A stretch of 64,000 bases of DNA from Chamaecrista fasciculata (Eukaryota > Streptophyta > Magnoliopsida > Fabales > Fabaceae): positions 4,023 through 68,022 of the forward strand of contig QANZ01035165.1 of NCBI GenBank assembly GCA_003254925.1. Direction: 5' to 3'. Shown in pieces: positions 12,731 through 26,200 of the stretch. Position 1 is the stretch's first letter. Each line of letters starts with the position of its first letter. The notes below the pieces were generated by a model, which made no database searches, had not been told where the DNA came from, and worked only from the letters and a program-made list of their open reading frames with translations. Position numbers and translations under genes: made by a program.

Positions 12731-13752
12731 ACTACTAGGTCGGCTAAGGTGAGTGGTTTTTTCTTCCTTGCCCCGTGTGAGGGCTTAATTGATAATGTGG
12801 TTCGCTTATTTTGTGAACTAACCCCTTTCATTGACAGTTCGTCGAATTGGAAATCTTGAGTACTTTTGGATATAAGTGGTCGTATTTTTAAATATTTCGT
12901 TGATGGTGGTGAGTAGTTGAATTAGAATTAAATTACTTGAAGATAATTATTACTTCTTGTGAATGAGTGATTGTGTACGGTATATGCTCCGACTGAGGGG
13001 TGTAATGATTATTTGTAATCCTCCCCAATGAAGGGTTGAGGCTGATATATGTTGAAATTATTGGGAAATTTCCTTATGGTGGAAGTCTTGATTCTGCAAC
13101 ACTAGTTACTTGAATTACTTATAATTGATGTAGGAGGTGGTGTTCATGTTTATTTGGATCTATATAAAGTTGGTCATGACAAGTGTTTGGATGAATTTAT
13201 TGTCACCCTTATATTCTTGTAATCTCGATTGACTTTCTTTATAAGGCTATTGGTGTTGTTGATCTTTCCTTGCACTATGTGATGTTCTTTAATGTGTGTT
13301 TTCTTCTTGTGGAATTTTATTGATTTCTCTAAGTGATGGGTGTCTTATGTTATGTTCATCTTAACATTTGATTGATGACTTAATGTTCAAATTAGTGAAT
13401 TTTAAATGTACTTGTGTTTGATCTTAAACTTCTTGATCAATCTGTCTTGGTGAAAACTAAATTCTGACTGTGTATCTTATTTGTTCACTTAGAATCTTAA
13501 TTGATGCTAGTAATAGTATTTAATATATATTTGAGTGATATGTGTTATGAGTTGACTAAATTTGATTGTGTTTGCGTTTGTGCTTCTGCTTGTGTTTGGG
13601 TTTGTGTTTGTGTTTGTGTTTGTGTTTGTGATTGTGATTGCGATTGAGATTGGGTTTGCATTTGTGTTTGTGTATGTTGTTGCTCTCTGATAGTTCTAAC
13701 TGTGATGTTGATTGAATATGTTTACTTAGTGTGCTTTATTGTTGACTATTTG
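12731..13752 (+). mobile_element. Inverted fragment of the same LTR family
   Basis: This stretch is the reverse complement of LTR interior sequence. Its left part matches about 10600-10970 of the right LTR. Its right part matches about 3828-4440 of the left LTR, including the hexanucleotide tract. It begins at the very base where the right LTR ends. It has neither LTR terminus, so it is a fossil fragment. Confidence 0.8.
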
Positions 13753-13764
13753 TATGGTTCAAGG

Positions 13765-14175
13765 TTTACGAATTAGGGTTTAGGGTTCAGAGTTCAGGTT
13801 TTGGGGCTCATGGTTTAGGGTTTATTATTAAGGTATTTGGGATTATGGTTTAAGATTTAGAATTTGGTGTTTGAGGTTTTATATTTGGGGTTTTGATTTT
13901 GGGATTTTAGGTTTAGCTGTTTAGGGTTCATGGTTTAGGGTTTATTGTTCATGGTTTTGGGATTAGTGTTTAGGGTTCAGGGTTTAGTGTTAGGGTTTTG
14001 GGTTAGGGGTTCAAGATTCATGGTTTAGAGTTTAGGGGTTAAGGTTTAGATTTCGGTGTTTAGGATTTAGGGTTCAAGGTTTTAGGTCGAGGGTTCAAAG
14101 TTCAAAGTTGAATGTTTGGGGTTTAGGATACAAGGTTCATTGGTTAAGGTTAAGGGTTAAGGGTTCAGGATTCAA
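13765..14175 (+). repeat. Degenerate telomere-like repeat block (TTTAGGG-related)
   Basis: Many exact or one-off copies of TTTAGGG and GGTTTAGGGTT are mixed with variants such as GGTTCAGGG and GGGTTAAGG over about 400 bp. This is the plant telomere unit in degenerate form. It directly follows the inverted LTR fragment. Confidence 0.7.
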
Positions 14176-14184
14176 CGTTGGAAT

Positions 14185-14835
14185 TTTTTTTTCGTTTTTT
14201 ATTCTTAATTAACTCGTCACTAATTTAGATTTTAATTATACTTCGAAAACCCACTTGATATGTCAAAAATGAAAGGATAAGATGTATATTTGTGCCAAAA
14301 TGAGAAATACGAATTTTTAATAGTGTATTTCTATGATTCGAGATCAATTTCGCAATATTATATCAATATAAATAAAGAGATGACTTTACGAGTTATAAAT
14401 GAGATACAATTAATAATTAAAATTCGTGACAAATTTGAAATTTAAAAATTAATATTACTTATTCAAAGAGTAATACAAAATGTCTTTTGTAAAATAGGAC
14501 GTTTACAAGAGCTGAAGCAGAAAATTATATACCAAACATTAGCGGTCAAATAAAAAATATTAACAGCTAAGTCGAGCATCACATTCCACTTGATGCGGGA
14601 CTTAGGCCTCTCACACTACCCATGCCTGTATCATAGCACCGCCCTCGAACCCCGATGTCGTGGAGGCTACACCTTACGACACTTACAATTTTATTTGAGG
14701 GGTTAAATTGAAAATCCTATCATATTGTTGGGACCGAATTATGAATTTACTTTATAACAAATTGTAGGTTAAGTAGATGATCCTCACAGTACACGTTGTC
14801 TGCCAGTAAAATTCTCATTAACTCATCCACAGGGT
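14185..14835 (+). repeat. Direct repeat, copy 1
   Basis: About 640 bp aligns with 15270-15895, including the block CACACTACCCATGC, TGTCGTGG and CACAGTACACGTTGT. I recognise no coding. No primer-binding site or purine tract is visible, so I do not call an LTR pair. Confidence 0.75.
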
Positions 14836-15269
14836 ACCAAAGTACATTTTACTCTTTTTTTAATCCTTATCACACTCCAATTTCGTGACGGTAAATAACC
14901 TCAGGGTAGTTAAGTGTCAAATTTTGTCTTTTAGAGTACCAAAAATGGATTCAGTCCTAATCACAGGGTACTAAAGTGCATTTTACCTTTTCTTTTATAC
15001 TTGTCACACTCCAATTTCTGGATTAAAATTTAATTTGGGTAATAAGGTAGGCATGTGATATCTTTTTTTTAGATTTTTTTCAACATAGTAGGCTTTAAGC
15101 TAGACAAATAACTTATTATTGGGCTTAAAAGAATAATACAAATTTTTTGCAATTTAAAAAAAAAATTAATACAACGTGAGGGACAAGCCACATAACTGCC
15201 TCACGTTGGGAAGAGTTACAGCGCGAGGCACCACTTTGTTGTTGTCTCACGTCGGCATTTTTTGTTTTT

Positions 15270-15895
15270 TGTTTTTTTTTTTAATTGACTCTTTACTTAT
15301 TTAGATTTTCCAAAACTCACTATATATGTCAAAATTGAAAGGATAGAATGTATATTTGGGCCAAAATTAGAAAAATGAATTTTTAATGGTGTATTTCCTG
15401 GATTCGATATCCATTTTGGAATATTATATCAAGATAAGATAAAGTGATGAATTTACGAGTTATAAATGAGATAAGATTGTGTTAGATTCATGACAAATTT
15501 GAAATTTAAAAATAAATATTACTGATTGAAAGAATAATACAAAATGTCTTTTATAAAATAGGACGTTTACAAGAGCTGAAACAGAAAATTACGTACCAAA
15601 CGTTAACGATCAAAACTAAAATATTAACAGCTAAGTCAAGCATCCCATTGTACTCGATGCAGGACCTAGGCCTCTCACACTACCCAAGCACGTATCATAG
15701 CACTGCCCTCGAATGTCGATGTCGTGGCAGCTACAACCTACGACACTTATAATTTTATTTTTTAGGGACTAAATTGAAAATGCTACCATATTGTAGGGAC
15801 CGAATCATGAGTTTACTTTACAATGAATTGAAGGTTAACTAGATAATCCTCACAGTACACGTTGTATGCCGGTCAAATTCTCATAAACTCATCCA
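15270..15895 (+). repeat. Direct repeat, copy 2
   Basis: This is the second copy of the 14185-14835 unit, in the same direction, separated by about 430 bp that holds the motif CTCACGTTGGG. The copies look about 85% alike by eye. Confidence 0.75.
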
Positions 15896-15904
15896 CCATT
15901 CTAT

Positions 15905-16065
15905 TTTGTTTTTTAGGGTAAATGGACTTTTAGTACCTTGTGGTTAGGATCAAATCCACTTTGGTACCGTGAAAGACAAAATTTGACACTCAACTACCTT
16001 GAGGTTTGCGCCGTTAGCACTTTGGTACCCCGTGGTTATTTTCCATCAAGATTTAACAAAAAGTG
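15905..16065 (+). repeat. Foldback-element arm remnant (CTTTGGTACC family)
   Basis: It starts GGGTAAATGGACTTTTAGTACC and repeats ACTTTGGTACC with GTGGTTA. This is the same sequence style as the foldback at 36525-36890. A second arm or target duplication is not clear. From 16066 to 16535 I see nothing recognisable. Confidence 0.5.
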
Positions 16066-16535
16066 CTAACGTGGCCCAATCTTAGCCGTCGATTTCTACT
16101 GCATCTTATCTGTTAGTTTCTATTGCAGCTTAAACCATATTTCACTTCTCAACGAGATTACTTTTGTGTGTTTAGGTCCTCTCCCTTTGGTAAAACGAAT
16201 CAAAACACAACAAACTAAAGGAATTGATGGAGTTATCTACAATTTCATTCCAAGAACTAGAGAGTTATTAAAAAAGAAATTGCAGAAAGATCGTTAAAGT
16301 TTTGATGAATTAAAATCTTTCCTTTTTCATGAAATTTCTCTCAACCAAGTCCTTAATTAATCATAGATTGAACTCAAATGTTTGACATCTTTATCAGATT
16401 GGTCCTTGGGACACAAAAAACAGCTATGTATCTCTATTGTTTGATTTATCTTCCATTTAAGGTCAAGAAACTTGTATATTTTTCAAAACTTGTGGCACAT
16501 TATAATAAGATTGATTTTCTACAATACTAGGAAGC

Positions 16536-16866
16536 ATGGACACTGACACGTACTCGGGACATGACATGGACACGGACACACCGACACGTCAAATTCTTAA
16601 AGTTACATGACACGACACGGCATATATTTATACATATAAATAATTAAAAATCCATAAATTTTGATAAAAACTTTGAAAACTATAATATATATTCATAATA
16701 TATGTCATATATGTCATTATTTTATATTATTTGCTATGTTAAGGTCGCAAAAATTGATTTTATATTTCGAAACTTATGAATATGTGCCGTACGAGTGTCA
16801 GACACGTACACGTGTCTGACACGGTGACGCGCCGTCAAAATGAAGTGTTCATGCTTCATAGCTAAA
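16536..16866 (+). mobile_element. MITE-like repeat, GAAGCATGGACAC family, copy 1
   Basis: It begins GAAGCATGGACACTGACACG and ends with CATGCTTC, an imperfect inverted repeat. Inside are ACACGACACGG and GTGTCTGACACGG blocks around an AT core. A second copy lies at 60989-61331. The target duplication is not evident. From 16867 to 17190 there is only AT-rich DNA. Confidence 0.65.
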
Positions 16867-17189
16867 ATATATGATCATAATTAATTTTATTATTTTATTC
16901 AATATACTAATTGAAATTAAATCACAAACATACTTGACTATTGATGTTTAAAATATTATACTTACAACCAAATTTAAGTTAATATTTTATTAAAATAATT
17001 ATATTTATTGTAATTATGTATTTTAAAGATAAAATATTATAGTTAGATCATCATATTTTGCTATCATAACTTACTGAATAACTTGCATGAAAAAATTATA
17101 GTTTTATTATAATTTCATAAAAAAAATAAATATTTTTGTAATTTATTAAAATATTTAGTTAAACTAAATATTAATTGTTTAATTTTTAA

Positions 17190-17660
17190 ATTAATTAATG
17201 GGAATATTCTTTAAATTATTCAAGATTACTTTCAAAATTTCATTTAAATAGTTGTATTTGAATATGGGTAGGACTAAATTGCATTTATTTTCCAGATTTA
17301 GGACTGATATGTAACTATCTAATTTTTTCTTTTCCAAAATTAAATTTTGACCCCAAAAAGTTTTTGTAATTTTCATTTTAGTCCTCAAATAGCTTGGGTA
17401 ATTTTTGCAAAAATTTTGTAAAGTTTATCTTCTCACCATCAAACCACAGTTTTAGAACTCTACTGCATTTATTTTCCAGATTGAGGATTAATCTGTAATT
17501 TTATTTTTTTCCAATATTTTTTATAATTACATTTTGACCCAAAATTTTGTTATAAAAAATTTCATTTTAGTCCTCAAATATTATGATCTAGGGATATTTT
17601 TGAAAATTTTGAAACTATTTGGGGGCATATTGTAATTTTTGCAAAAGTTTAGTTGATAAA
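17190..17660 (+). repeat. Dispersed 'ggactaaa'-type repeat
   Basis: It contains repeated blocks such as TTTTAGTCCTCAAATA, ATTTATTTTCCAGATT and ACATTTTGACCC. The same blocks occur reversed at 49480-49870. The ends are not defined. Confidence 0.55.
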
Positions 17661-17819
17661 CTATTTATGTAACAATAATTATTTTGCAAAATATCTATGT
17701 TAATAATAATATATTTTTGATGATTTATTTAGTCATCTTTTGATATTTTATGTTAATTAATAGGAGTTTATATTTATAAGAGTTTTAATAATATTTTAAT
17801 TATTAAGAGTGTTACAAAT

Positions 17820-18098
17820 AGTAAGCCACAACATTTAAAAATGGGGCTTGTAAAATATTATATGTTGTTGATCTGAGCTTGTATATCTTTCTCTAATTTA
17901 GGAGAGATGGACTTGTATCTTTTCTTCTTGAGTATATTGCCTAAGTTTTTATTACTCTCCTATGTAATTTGTCTTAGGAGTTTGTTGGCTGATCCTCATT
18001 GTTACATGTATGCCTTGAGCTATCTCCATTGTATGTATGACTTTATGCCATTTTTCTATGAATGAATTTCCATTTCTGATTCTAACAAAAAAAAAACA
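17820..18098 (+). other. Poly(A)-ended stretch, possible retroposed 3' tail
   Basis: A moderately GC, non-repetitive stretch ends CTGATTCTAACAAAAAAAAAA at about 18098, like a transcript 3' end with its poly(A). It could be a LINE or a retroposed mRNA tail. I recognise no protein. Confidence 0.35.
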
Positions 18099-18319
18099 TT
18101 GGCATATGAAGAATTGCTTGTGAACCCATGGAATCTTTCTTGCATATTCAAAATAAAAATAATTGTACTGTCAAAAATATTAGGCAATGCCAAGAAGATT
18201 GGGTGTTTTGAACAGAAATGAACAAAATTTTGAAAAATTTATAATTAATTGACACAGTAGCATGTGACCATGTGTATGTTCGTAAACCAAAAGTTGAGCT
18301 AGTTGCATCATTAGTAAGC

Positions 18320-18640
18320 AAGAAATGAAGAATTTAAGCAAGCAAATGAATTTATTTTTTTTATGCTGACCAAATGACTTGTTTGGTTGCCTTCGTCTCG
18401 AAAAGTTTAAAAAAAAATAATATATTATTTGTATAATTTCAAGGTAGTTCCCAATGTCACCTGAAATAAGAAAAATTGAAGAAATGACAAATTTAAGCAA
18501 ACAAATGACATCTTTTTTATGGAAATGAGCCGGCCAAAACGCATAGCAATTTGGGCTTCCTTCGTCTTGAAAAGTTACCCCAAATTCATATATAATATGT
18601 CCAATTCCAACTTATATAGCTCCCGATATCCCCTTTTAAA
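18320..18640 (+). repeat. Local tandem duplication of about 160 bp
   Basis: Two units share TTTAAGCAA(A/G)CAAATGA and CCTTCGTCT(T/C)GAAAAGTT at the same spacing. No coding is seen in either unit. Confidence 0.55.
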
Positions 18641-20211
18641 ATTTCCCGCTAAAATATCCTACTTTTCCTCACAATACTACCCGAAACTCATTTCTAATAC
18701 TTCCATCTTCTAGATCTTCAATAAACGTATCAAAACGACTAGTCATATAGTCAAAACCATTCACCGACCGGCCGTTATGTTATCACACTATGAAATATGC
18801 ATAACACTATTAGAAAAATGAGATTTAACATCAGAAACTAGAAACAAAAATAAATTGCTAAAGTTACTTATTTAGAAACAGAATTTGCAACAAAATAGAA
18901 ATCTGTTCCTCTTTTAAATGAATTATTTGACCAGCAAGGGATTAGCAACGTCCTTGATCCTTGCTAAATTTAATGCAAAATAAATTCATCTTTTTTTCTT
19001 TATATTTTTTCCTTTCCCGCCAATGTCCTTAATCTTTCTGTTCCTCATGCAAAATAAAACTGGCTGTTAGAGTCTCCCTTCAAACTATCTCCTTCGAAAA
19101 GAAAGCCAAGAAGCATGAGGTTTCACCGTGAGTCACCCACTATATTCAATGTACATTTGCAGGTATCACTTCCATAGTGTTTTCTGTTCTACTTTGATGG
19201 ACTGATTTCCAATTAATAATTTCTTTCCTGCACATGCACATATACAAATACAAGAATGAATCTCCAAAAATAATTTATAAAAATGATTATTAAATCTGTT
19301 TTGGAAGACAATTTAAATAAGCAAAGACAGTATGACAAATTAATTTTAGAAAACAAGTAGTTTGAGAAGAGAGTAAGCCTAACCAATATTCCTAATTCTG
19401 CCTTTCCCACGATAACACAAAAACACAATTCATAATAGGTTTAAGATGTTCTTTCTTTCTTTTAATCTTTTAGAAAAAATGAAAAATAATGATTGCAAAG
19501 ATAGAACACGTTGACGTTAATTGATCCATATAGTCGACTCTACCTACTGAGAAAAGACTTTGATTGTTATTGTTGATTTAGAATAATAATGTATTTTAAA
19601 AAAATTGAAAAAAGATCTTGAAGGATAATGGAAACAACAGGTTTTTAAATTTTCTGCTTTTTAAAAATAAAAAACTATTTTTAGAGAAGGGAATCAATCA
19701 CACCCTTAGTATCACACCAAGGTGGCACTATTTTTAGGCTCTCTTTTTTATTATGTGCATGGGCAATTTCAATGCTACACATAAACATGAGCACAGATGG
19801 CCAAACATGAAATTACTATAAGTAGAAGCAAACCTATTGATAGAAAATCAACTACTATCAACAATTTATATCAGCAAGTAAAATTATAAAAATAAAACAA
19901 AATCTAATTACATCTCAACTCAATCAAATGCACAAAAAGTTTTAGGTTTGTCACATGAAGGGGGAAAAGGTTGTAAGACTAGATATTCTAAGAGCTCTGC
20001 ATCCACTAATCCAACCAATCAATAATGAAAAAAGAAAAAGATAAACCTCAAAAACTAGATGATCTCAAGTCATAGACAAAGAGTGACATGTAATATAGTT
20101 CAATATGCTCCAACTATCATTTAGTTTGAAAGGAAAAATAAATTTAGCAGCAATAAATAGTAAAGTAATCAAAAGGAAAACCCATCCTCATCATTGGTAA
20201 GGACTAACGAG
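18641..20211. other. Intergenic, downstream of CLC-f
   Basis: The DNA is AT-rich. The last exon expected for CLC-f should lie here on the minus strand, but I could not recognise one. No other gene or element is supported. Confidence 0.4.
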
Positions 20212-23200
20212 TCAGATATTGCTGTATAGAATCATATTTTCAGATAGTAAGTCAAACCTCAGACAGTTCCAAAGTGAATCATAATGGAGTAGGGCAACAA
20301 TTCTTCGCTTCCTCTCTTTACCAAAATCTACACCCCGCTGAACCACCGGTAACTGTTTGATACCCTTGGCCTCCATCAACTCCTTGGCCATAGCCAAACT
20401 AGTATCTGGGTAACAGGTTAAAAGTCCACGCTTCTGTCCACGATAACTGATCCCTCGGGTACAAACAGAGGAAACAAGACAGGTACTTGCCTGTCAATTT
20501 TACAAGCTGACTTGTCATACAGGACATTCACATTAAGGAAGCAAAGGTAATAAAAACAATATTTAAAAACATCTTGTGGCTGCTCTGTCCTAGTAAATAT
20601 TCAGAGACCCGGGTCAGTCCTAGTATATATTCAGAGATCCAGGCATAATTCCAATATTTTATGAAACAGCCTGCTCAAAAGTGCACTTAAAATCTATATC
20701 AAAAAGAAAAAAGAAGTGTTTTTCTAACCTGCAGTCGAGATATTTTTTCTTTGGAAACTAAAAATCAAACTGAAAATGGAAGCTAACTTCATAAATTTTT
20801 GTTATTTTTCTTTTGAAGTTGCTATGTCTAGTTCATTTCCAATTCTGTACACATTTTAACTGATACCTTAAGGCACTGATTATTAAAGGAAATAACCAAG
20901 ACTATTTGAAATTTTTACCTAGTAGTTATATATTATTATAGTAAGAGGTAAACTACTTTGAATTAGTTATGTTTTCAAAAGTTAATCAGAAACCAGTTCT
21001 CACAAAACCAAATATATATATATATATATACCAAAGACCTTTATCATTTAGTTTTAGCCTTTATTTTTTCTAGCTTTCAACAATTTTAATGGCGGTGCGC
21101 AAGGGTTAAGTGAAATGTATTGGTTCGGGTTAGTTTAGGTTAAAGGAACAAAATTTGCAAAAATCAGCCCAACACAAACCCTTTAGATTGGTTTAGGTGG
21201 AATGTATGTTTTAACCCAAACTAACCGAACATGTCACCTCTAAATATTACAACTAATTAAAAGAAAAAATATAGGCACAAGATACTTAGATTTAAAAACT
21301 TAGGGTTGCTTTCTACATACATCCAAAAGCCCTGAATCACTCTTTGAAGTGTCACTGGAATTTTTGGACATAAGCCTTCTAATGTCACCATATGTCAGTA
21401 TTCCTTCAAGAAAATCTTCTTCATTAATCACCAGGACACAATTTTGCTGGCCATCTTGCATGCACTTGGTTGCTTCTTTCAGGGTTATGGCTGGTGAAAC
21501 CTTCAGAAAGTTTTTTGACATGGCCATGGAAACCTAATAAATGAAACATAGAACAAGTCAAGGATGCTATCAGATTAATAACATTCTATCTGAAACAAGA
21601 CCAAAAGCCAAACAACATGCTGCTGCAGAGTTAAGACAAAAAAAAAATTATGATGTTAAGGATTGAGACGAAATTTGGTATTCTCAACCTTGAGATTTTC
21701 TAGAAGCAGTTCCTCATCAATTGCTTCAAGATCAACAGCATTTCCAATAACAGAGAGTTCTAAACCATCTCCATTGGTCTGTCTCCAGTTACCTTCACCG
21801 TTATCTTCAGCATGTGTAAGTGAAGAATATCCTCTTGCTGAGCTTTTTGAATCAGGCGTGTCATTCTCCTTTGCTTGGTTTGTCACCGAAGGAACCCATA
21901 TTGCCAATCCAACAGCCCCCTGAGTGCAGGGTTGAGAAACATAATATGGGAAATAATAAACATTATCAACCTTCACATTATGTTTTACACCATACAAAAT
22001 TCGAGGCCCGGTCAACAAACAAAAGTAAGAAAAAGTGAAAAGTGAAAGCAAACAAACAAACAACAATGTTGAGGTTCAAGCCAGAAGTTCTAGTTATTAA
22101 AAAACTACCGTCATATCAAGGACCAAATCACTTGAAATAAAAGTGTATTCAAAAAACAACTTTAGAAGTAATGCAATACGTAGCACGCAATACCTATGGC
22201 CATACCAGGGAAAACATTTCACTCTCTTTTAGCATAAAAAACATGCAAAGTTACCCTAATGTTAGATAATATGTAAAACCAAAAACGAAATAGTTTGGTA
22301 AACAAATAATCTCCTGTAATTTGTTGGAGGGAACAAAATAATTTGTGAACTTAACTCCAATTATTAGCAATATGCAGAACAGAGAAATATACCACTTACT
22401 GACTACTTTTGTAACAACAAGGAATACCATGGAAGGATTACCATGAGAGGAAGTAGTATTCGGTAATCTTTTGTCAGCTCAAAAAGAAGTAGAACTGAAG
22501 TCAAAGGTACTGAGCAAACTGATGCTAGTGTAGCAGCCATTCCAACCTGCAATAAAAGCAAAGTTACCCTTGGATAATCTTGAAATCAGCTGCTGTACAC
22601 AAAGTAAAATCACCTCACCAGTGCGTATGCCTGTGGTTGGGCTACAGCGGCATTTCCAGGAATGGCCGAATTTATAAGTTCTGCAGCAGAGCCTCCAAAC
22701 ACAGCACCAACTGCAGCACCAATCATTAAACTTGGCGCATAAAGACCACCTACTAGTCCAGACCCCTTGCAAAGAGCTGTTGCAATAACCTTGGCTCCTG
22801 CCAATTGAGTCAGCAGCCATATTCCAGGAGCTGAAGCACTTTTTCCTGTGTGTAAAATTTCTTCTACATTTGTAAAACCCCAGTACAATATTCCAGGATA
22901 CTTGAGAGCTATAGCTCCAGCTCCTAAACCGCCTAATGCAGGGCAGACCACAGTAGGAAGGCCAAATTTGTCCTTGATGACCTCAAATGATTTCTTAAAC
23001 CAAACAACCAAACGAGTAAAGGCTACACTTACTACGCCACACAGCATGCCTAATATCAGGTATAAAGGTAGTTCTGCATAGAAACGTCATAATGAAATGT
23101 TAGGCAACACATGCAAGTAAAGATTACCGAACAATATCAACTCATTATTATATTGTCTAGTTATAACTATCGGTTTGAAACCTGAACTCTAAATGATCGA

Positions 23201-26200
23201 TTGGAAGATGGGAATCTGATAGGGTTCCCTGCACTCAATATCAGAAAAGAGACTACAACACAGCCTCTAAATTCATTCACATATAAGATAAACAGCCAAC
23301 CAGCGATTACAGAGCACTAAGCAGCTATCACACAACACACAGTAATAACAAGACAGGAAACATAAAGATAACTGGACATTCGAAAGGCCAGACTCTCCCC
23401 AAATGATTTCCCTACCAATTTCCTAATGACTCCTAAACCAACACTCCCCAAACCAAATACAGCAAGCACACACACACAGAGCAGCCCCCAAACCTCCACT
23501 ACTGTGTCAGAGATCGTTAAGCAATGTTGTCCCCATCCTCCGTACTGTTCACTCTCTCTTTTCCTTTCTTTTTGTCACTCAGGGGCTGATTTGTTGTTGG
23601 CCCAATGCCCTTAGGCCCACTCTTGTTTCTCCTCTAATAAGTCTTCCACTCACTTATCTTCCTAGGCCCATCAGAATCTCTTTTATTTCTAGCACTGTTA
23701 TGTAAAGAATGTTAGGTTCCCAAATTTGACACAGGTAGAAAAAATATTACCATTTACTTTGCAGTGCCAAAAAAATTAAAATTTTCATTCCAACCTTAAT
23801 AGATGGGAATGTTACATTCCTATGGCATGGGAAAACTTTTTTGCTTAGTTACTCTAGAGATTTACTGAAAAATGAGGAATTCCTCAGAATTGGGATATAT
23901 CTCATAATAAATCTTGTTTTACCCAATTTTATATCATTATCAGGACAAGCTTAAGAAAATATAAAATAAAATAGAACGGAGATTATAGACAAATGTAACT
24001 TCCAAAAATGAATGTGATAAATTAAGTACAGCAAAGGTCAAGAAAAACCTGCAGCAGATTTCAACTCATAAGCAGGTACTGTAAAAGCTGATTGGGTTCC
24101 AAGTAAAACATTTGATACAGTGGACGAGATAACAGAAGCCAATATAATCATGGCAGTGGTAAAGGGGGGAGAATTCTCTGCACGAAGAGGCCTTAGCACT
24201 GTTTCAATAGCAAAGAAACAACCAGCAACAGCTGCATTGAAGCCTGAAGATACAAAAGAAAAAATATAAAGCTAAAATATCCAACAACAAACGTAGGAGA
24301 AAGGAACATTTTGGATACAGTTTATTGAATTTGTGCTCAAACACTTTATGGCATGCAAAGAATCACATGATTCAAGTTAGCTCTCCACGGAAGCAAGATA
24401 GGTGCAGCAAGATGGATTTAAGAAACTACAAGAACACTATAAAGATACTCAATTTTCACAAAGATTTAAGAAATTTTTGTTCAAACGAAATTCATTCATG
24501 ATTACAACTATAGCGTCCATTATATGAGACCATACCGTACTTTCAAAACAATTCAATAGAAACCTTTTTAAAAAAATTTTGACCAAAGTGTGGATGGAAA
24601 TTCATCATAAAGTAATTTTTAAAAGGTATTCAACTTATTCTTGTAGACCAGCAGCAAGGTTCAAAAAATTCAGCAGGAGATAATACTGAAGCAGGACCTC
24701 TAATTGAGCAAAAGGTTATTATAATATTGTTGAGTTCTTAAACAAAGATTATTGTTCAAAAGCAAAAGTGAACTTTGAACTTTGAGAGAAGCAATGTCTC
24801 TTATAGAAATAAGTTATCTATAATATCAAATATGGCTTTTTGGAACCTTTAGGACGGTAGTTACGAAATATAGAGGTAACAAATATAAAAATAGATCAAA
24901 CTACATCTAAGATAGAGGGAGTGGGAAAATAGGAGAGTGGAAATGGTAGTTAAATAACTTCTCACTCTGTCTTATCATTATTTATATAATATAAAAAAAC
25001 TATTACAAAATATATTATTGAATTAGCAAATACATTAGTACATGAAAAGCCCACTAGTATCTACAATAAAAATATTGACAGTGTTCTACCTCAACCATCA
25101 TTTCACAAAGGTCACTATCTAAAATAATAATTAAAAAAAAACAAAATATTAACTTTTTTCAGAAGAAAAATTAAATATATAGGGAATCAATGACATTTAA
25201 ATGAAAGGACTTGATATTTACATATTCATGAATTAATGATCGTCAACCAAAAATATTACACTTAAATTTAGAAGACTAAGCCCTGTCACAGTTTTCACCT
25301 AAAAATTTAATTTACAGAGACGGAAGCCTATTATCTTATTTTAAAGTATGTCATTTGTTGATTTTATTTACTGAAGTAATATTACTGCAATAATACAGTG
25401 AAAATTTTCAGTTCTATCTTCATATATTTTCTCAAGGGCTTGAACCTATTGAAACTCTCTTAAGACACTTATTACAAGTCAAACCAAAACTTTATTTCCA
25501 ACTCTGCTCTTGAAACAAAAAAAAAAAAAAGTTAGGACAACAATTTCCTCCCAAAATGTGCTTGTTATAAGTAGAAGTCTGTATAAGAAACACATTTTGT
25601 TTTTCTCAAACATTGTTTCTAAATTTTGAAGGACTAATGGACCCAACTATAAGAGAAGGACAAGGAAAGGTAAAGAACAGCCCAAAGTGGCTGTAACTGG
25701 GACTGATGGGCTTAAAATTGTGGGACAAGAGCCCGTTACGCAAGGGAATAGTGGAGAAACAGAAAAGGAGAGAGATGAGGCCGCTGATGTGGCATAACTG
25801 TTCATACGGTTGGGTTGTGCACATGGCTGAGGGTAGGGAATATTTGAGTACAAGAGTTGATGTTTGAGGTGGAGAATTGGTAGGGTTTTGTGGAGACTTC
25901 TGGCCTCTCGAATGCCAGCTTGGGTGTGCTTAATTCACTGATATTACCCTGTACCTTTAGCTGTTCATTTTCTATAATACTTCAAAAGGGTTCTATTATT
26001 ATTTTTCTGTTACTCCTTAAACTGTATTAGACAGTTATGATAGGATTAGGATTACTAAGTTGTTTGGACGTTTTCATATTTAAGCCCATGTAAGCATTAC
26101 TGAAATTATTCTATAAGATTTTCTTTTCCTATTATTTTAACATGGTATTACAGCCTTCAATAACCTATCACCAAACCACAAAAATTTCATCTTTATCCCT

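Noticed and set aside
14185-15895. Direct repeat as an LTR pair
   Set aside because: No primer-binding site, purine tract or target duplication could be seen.
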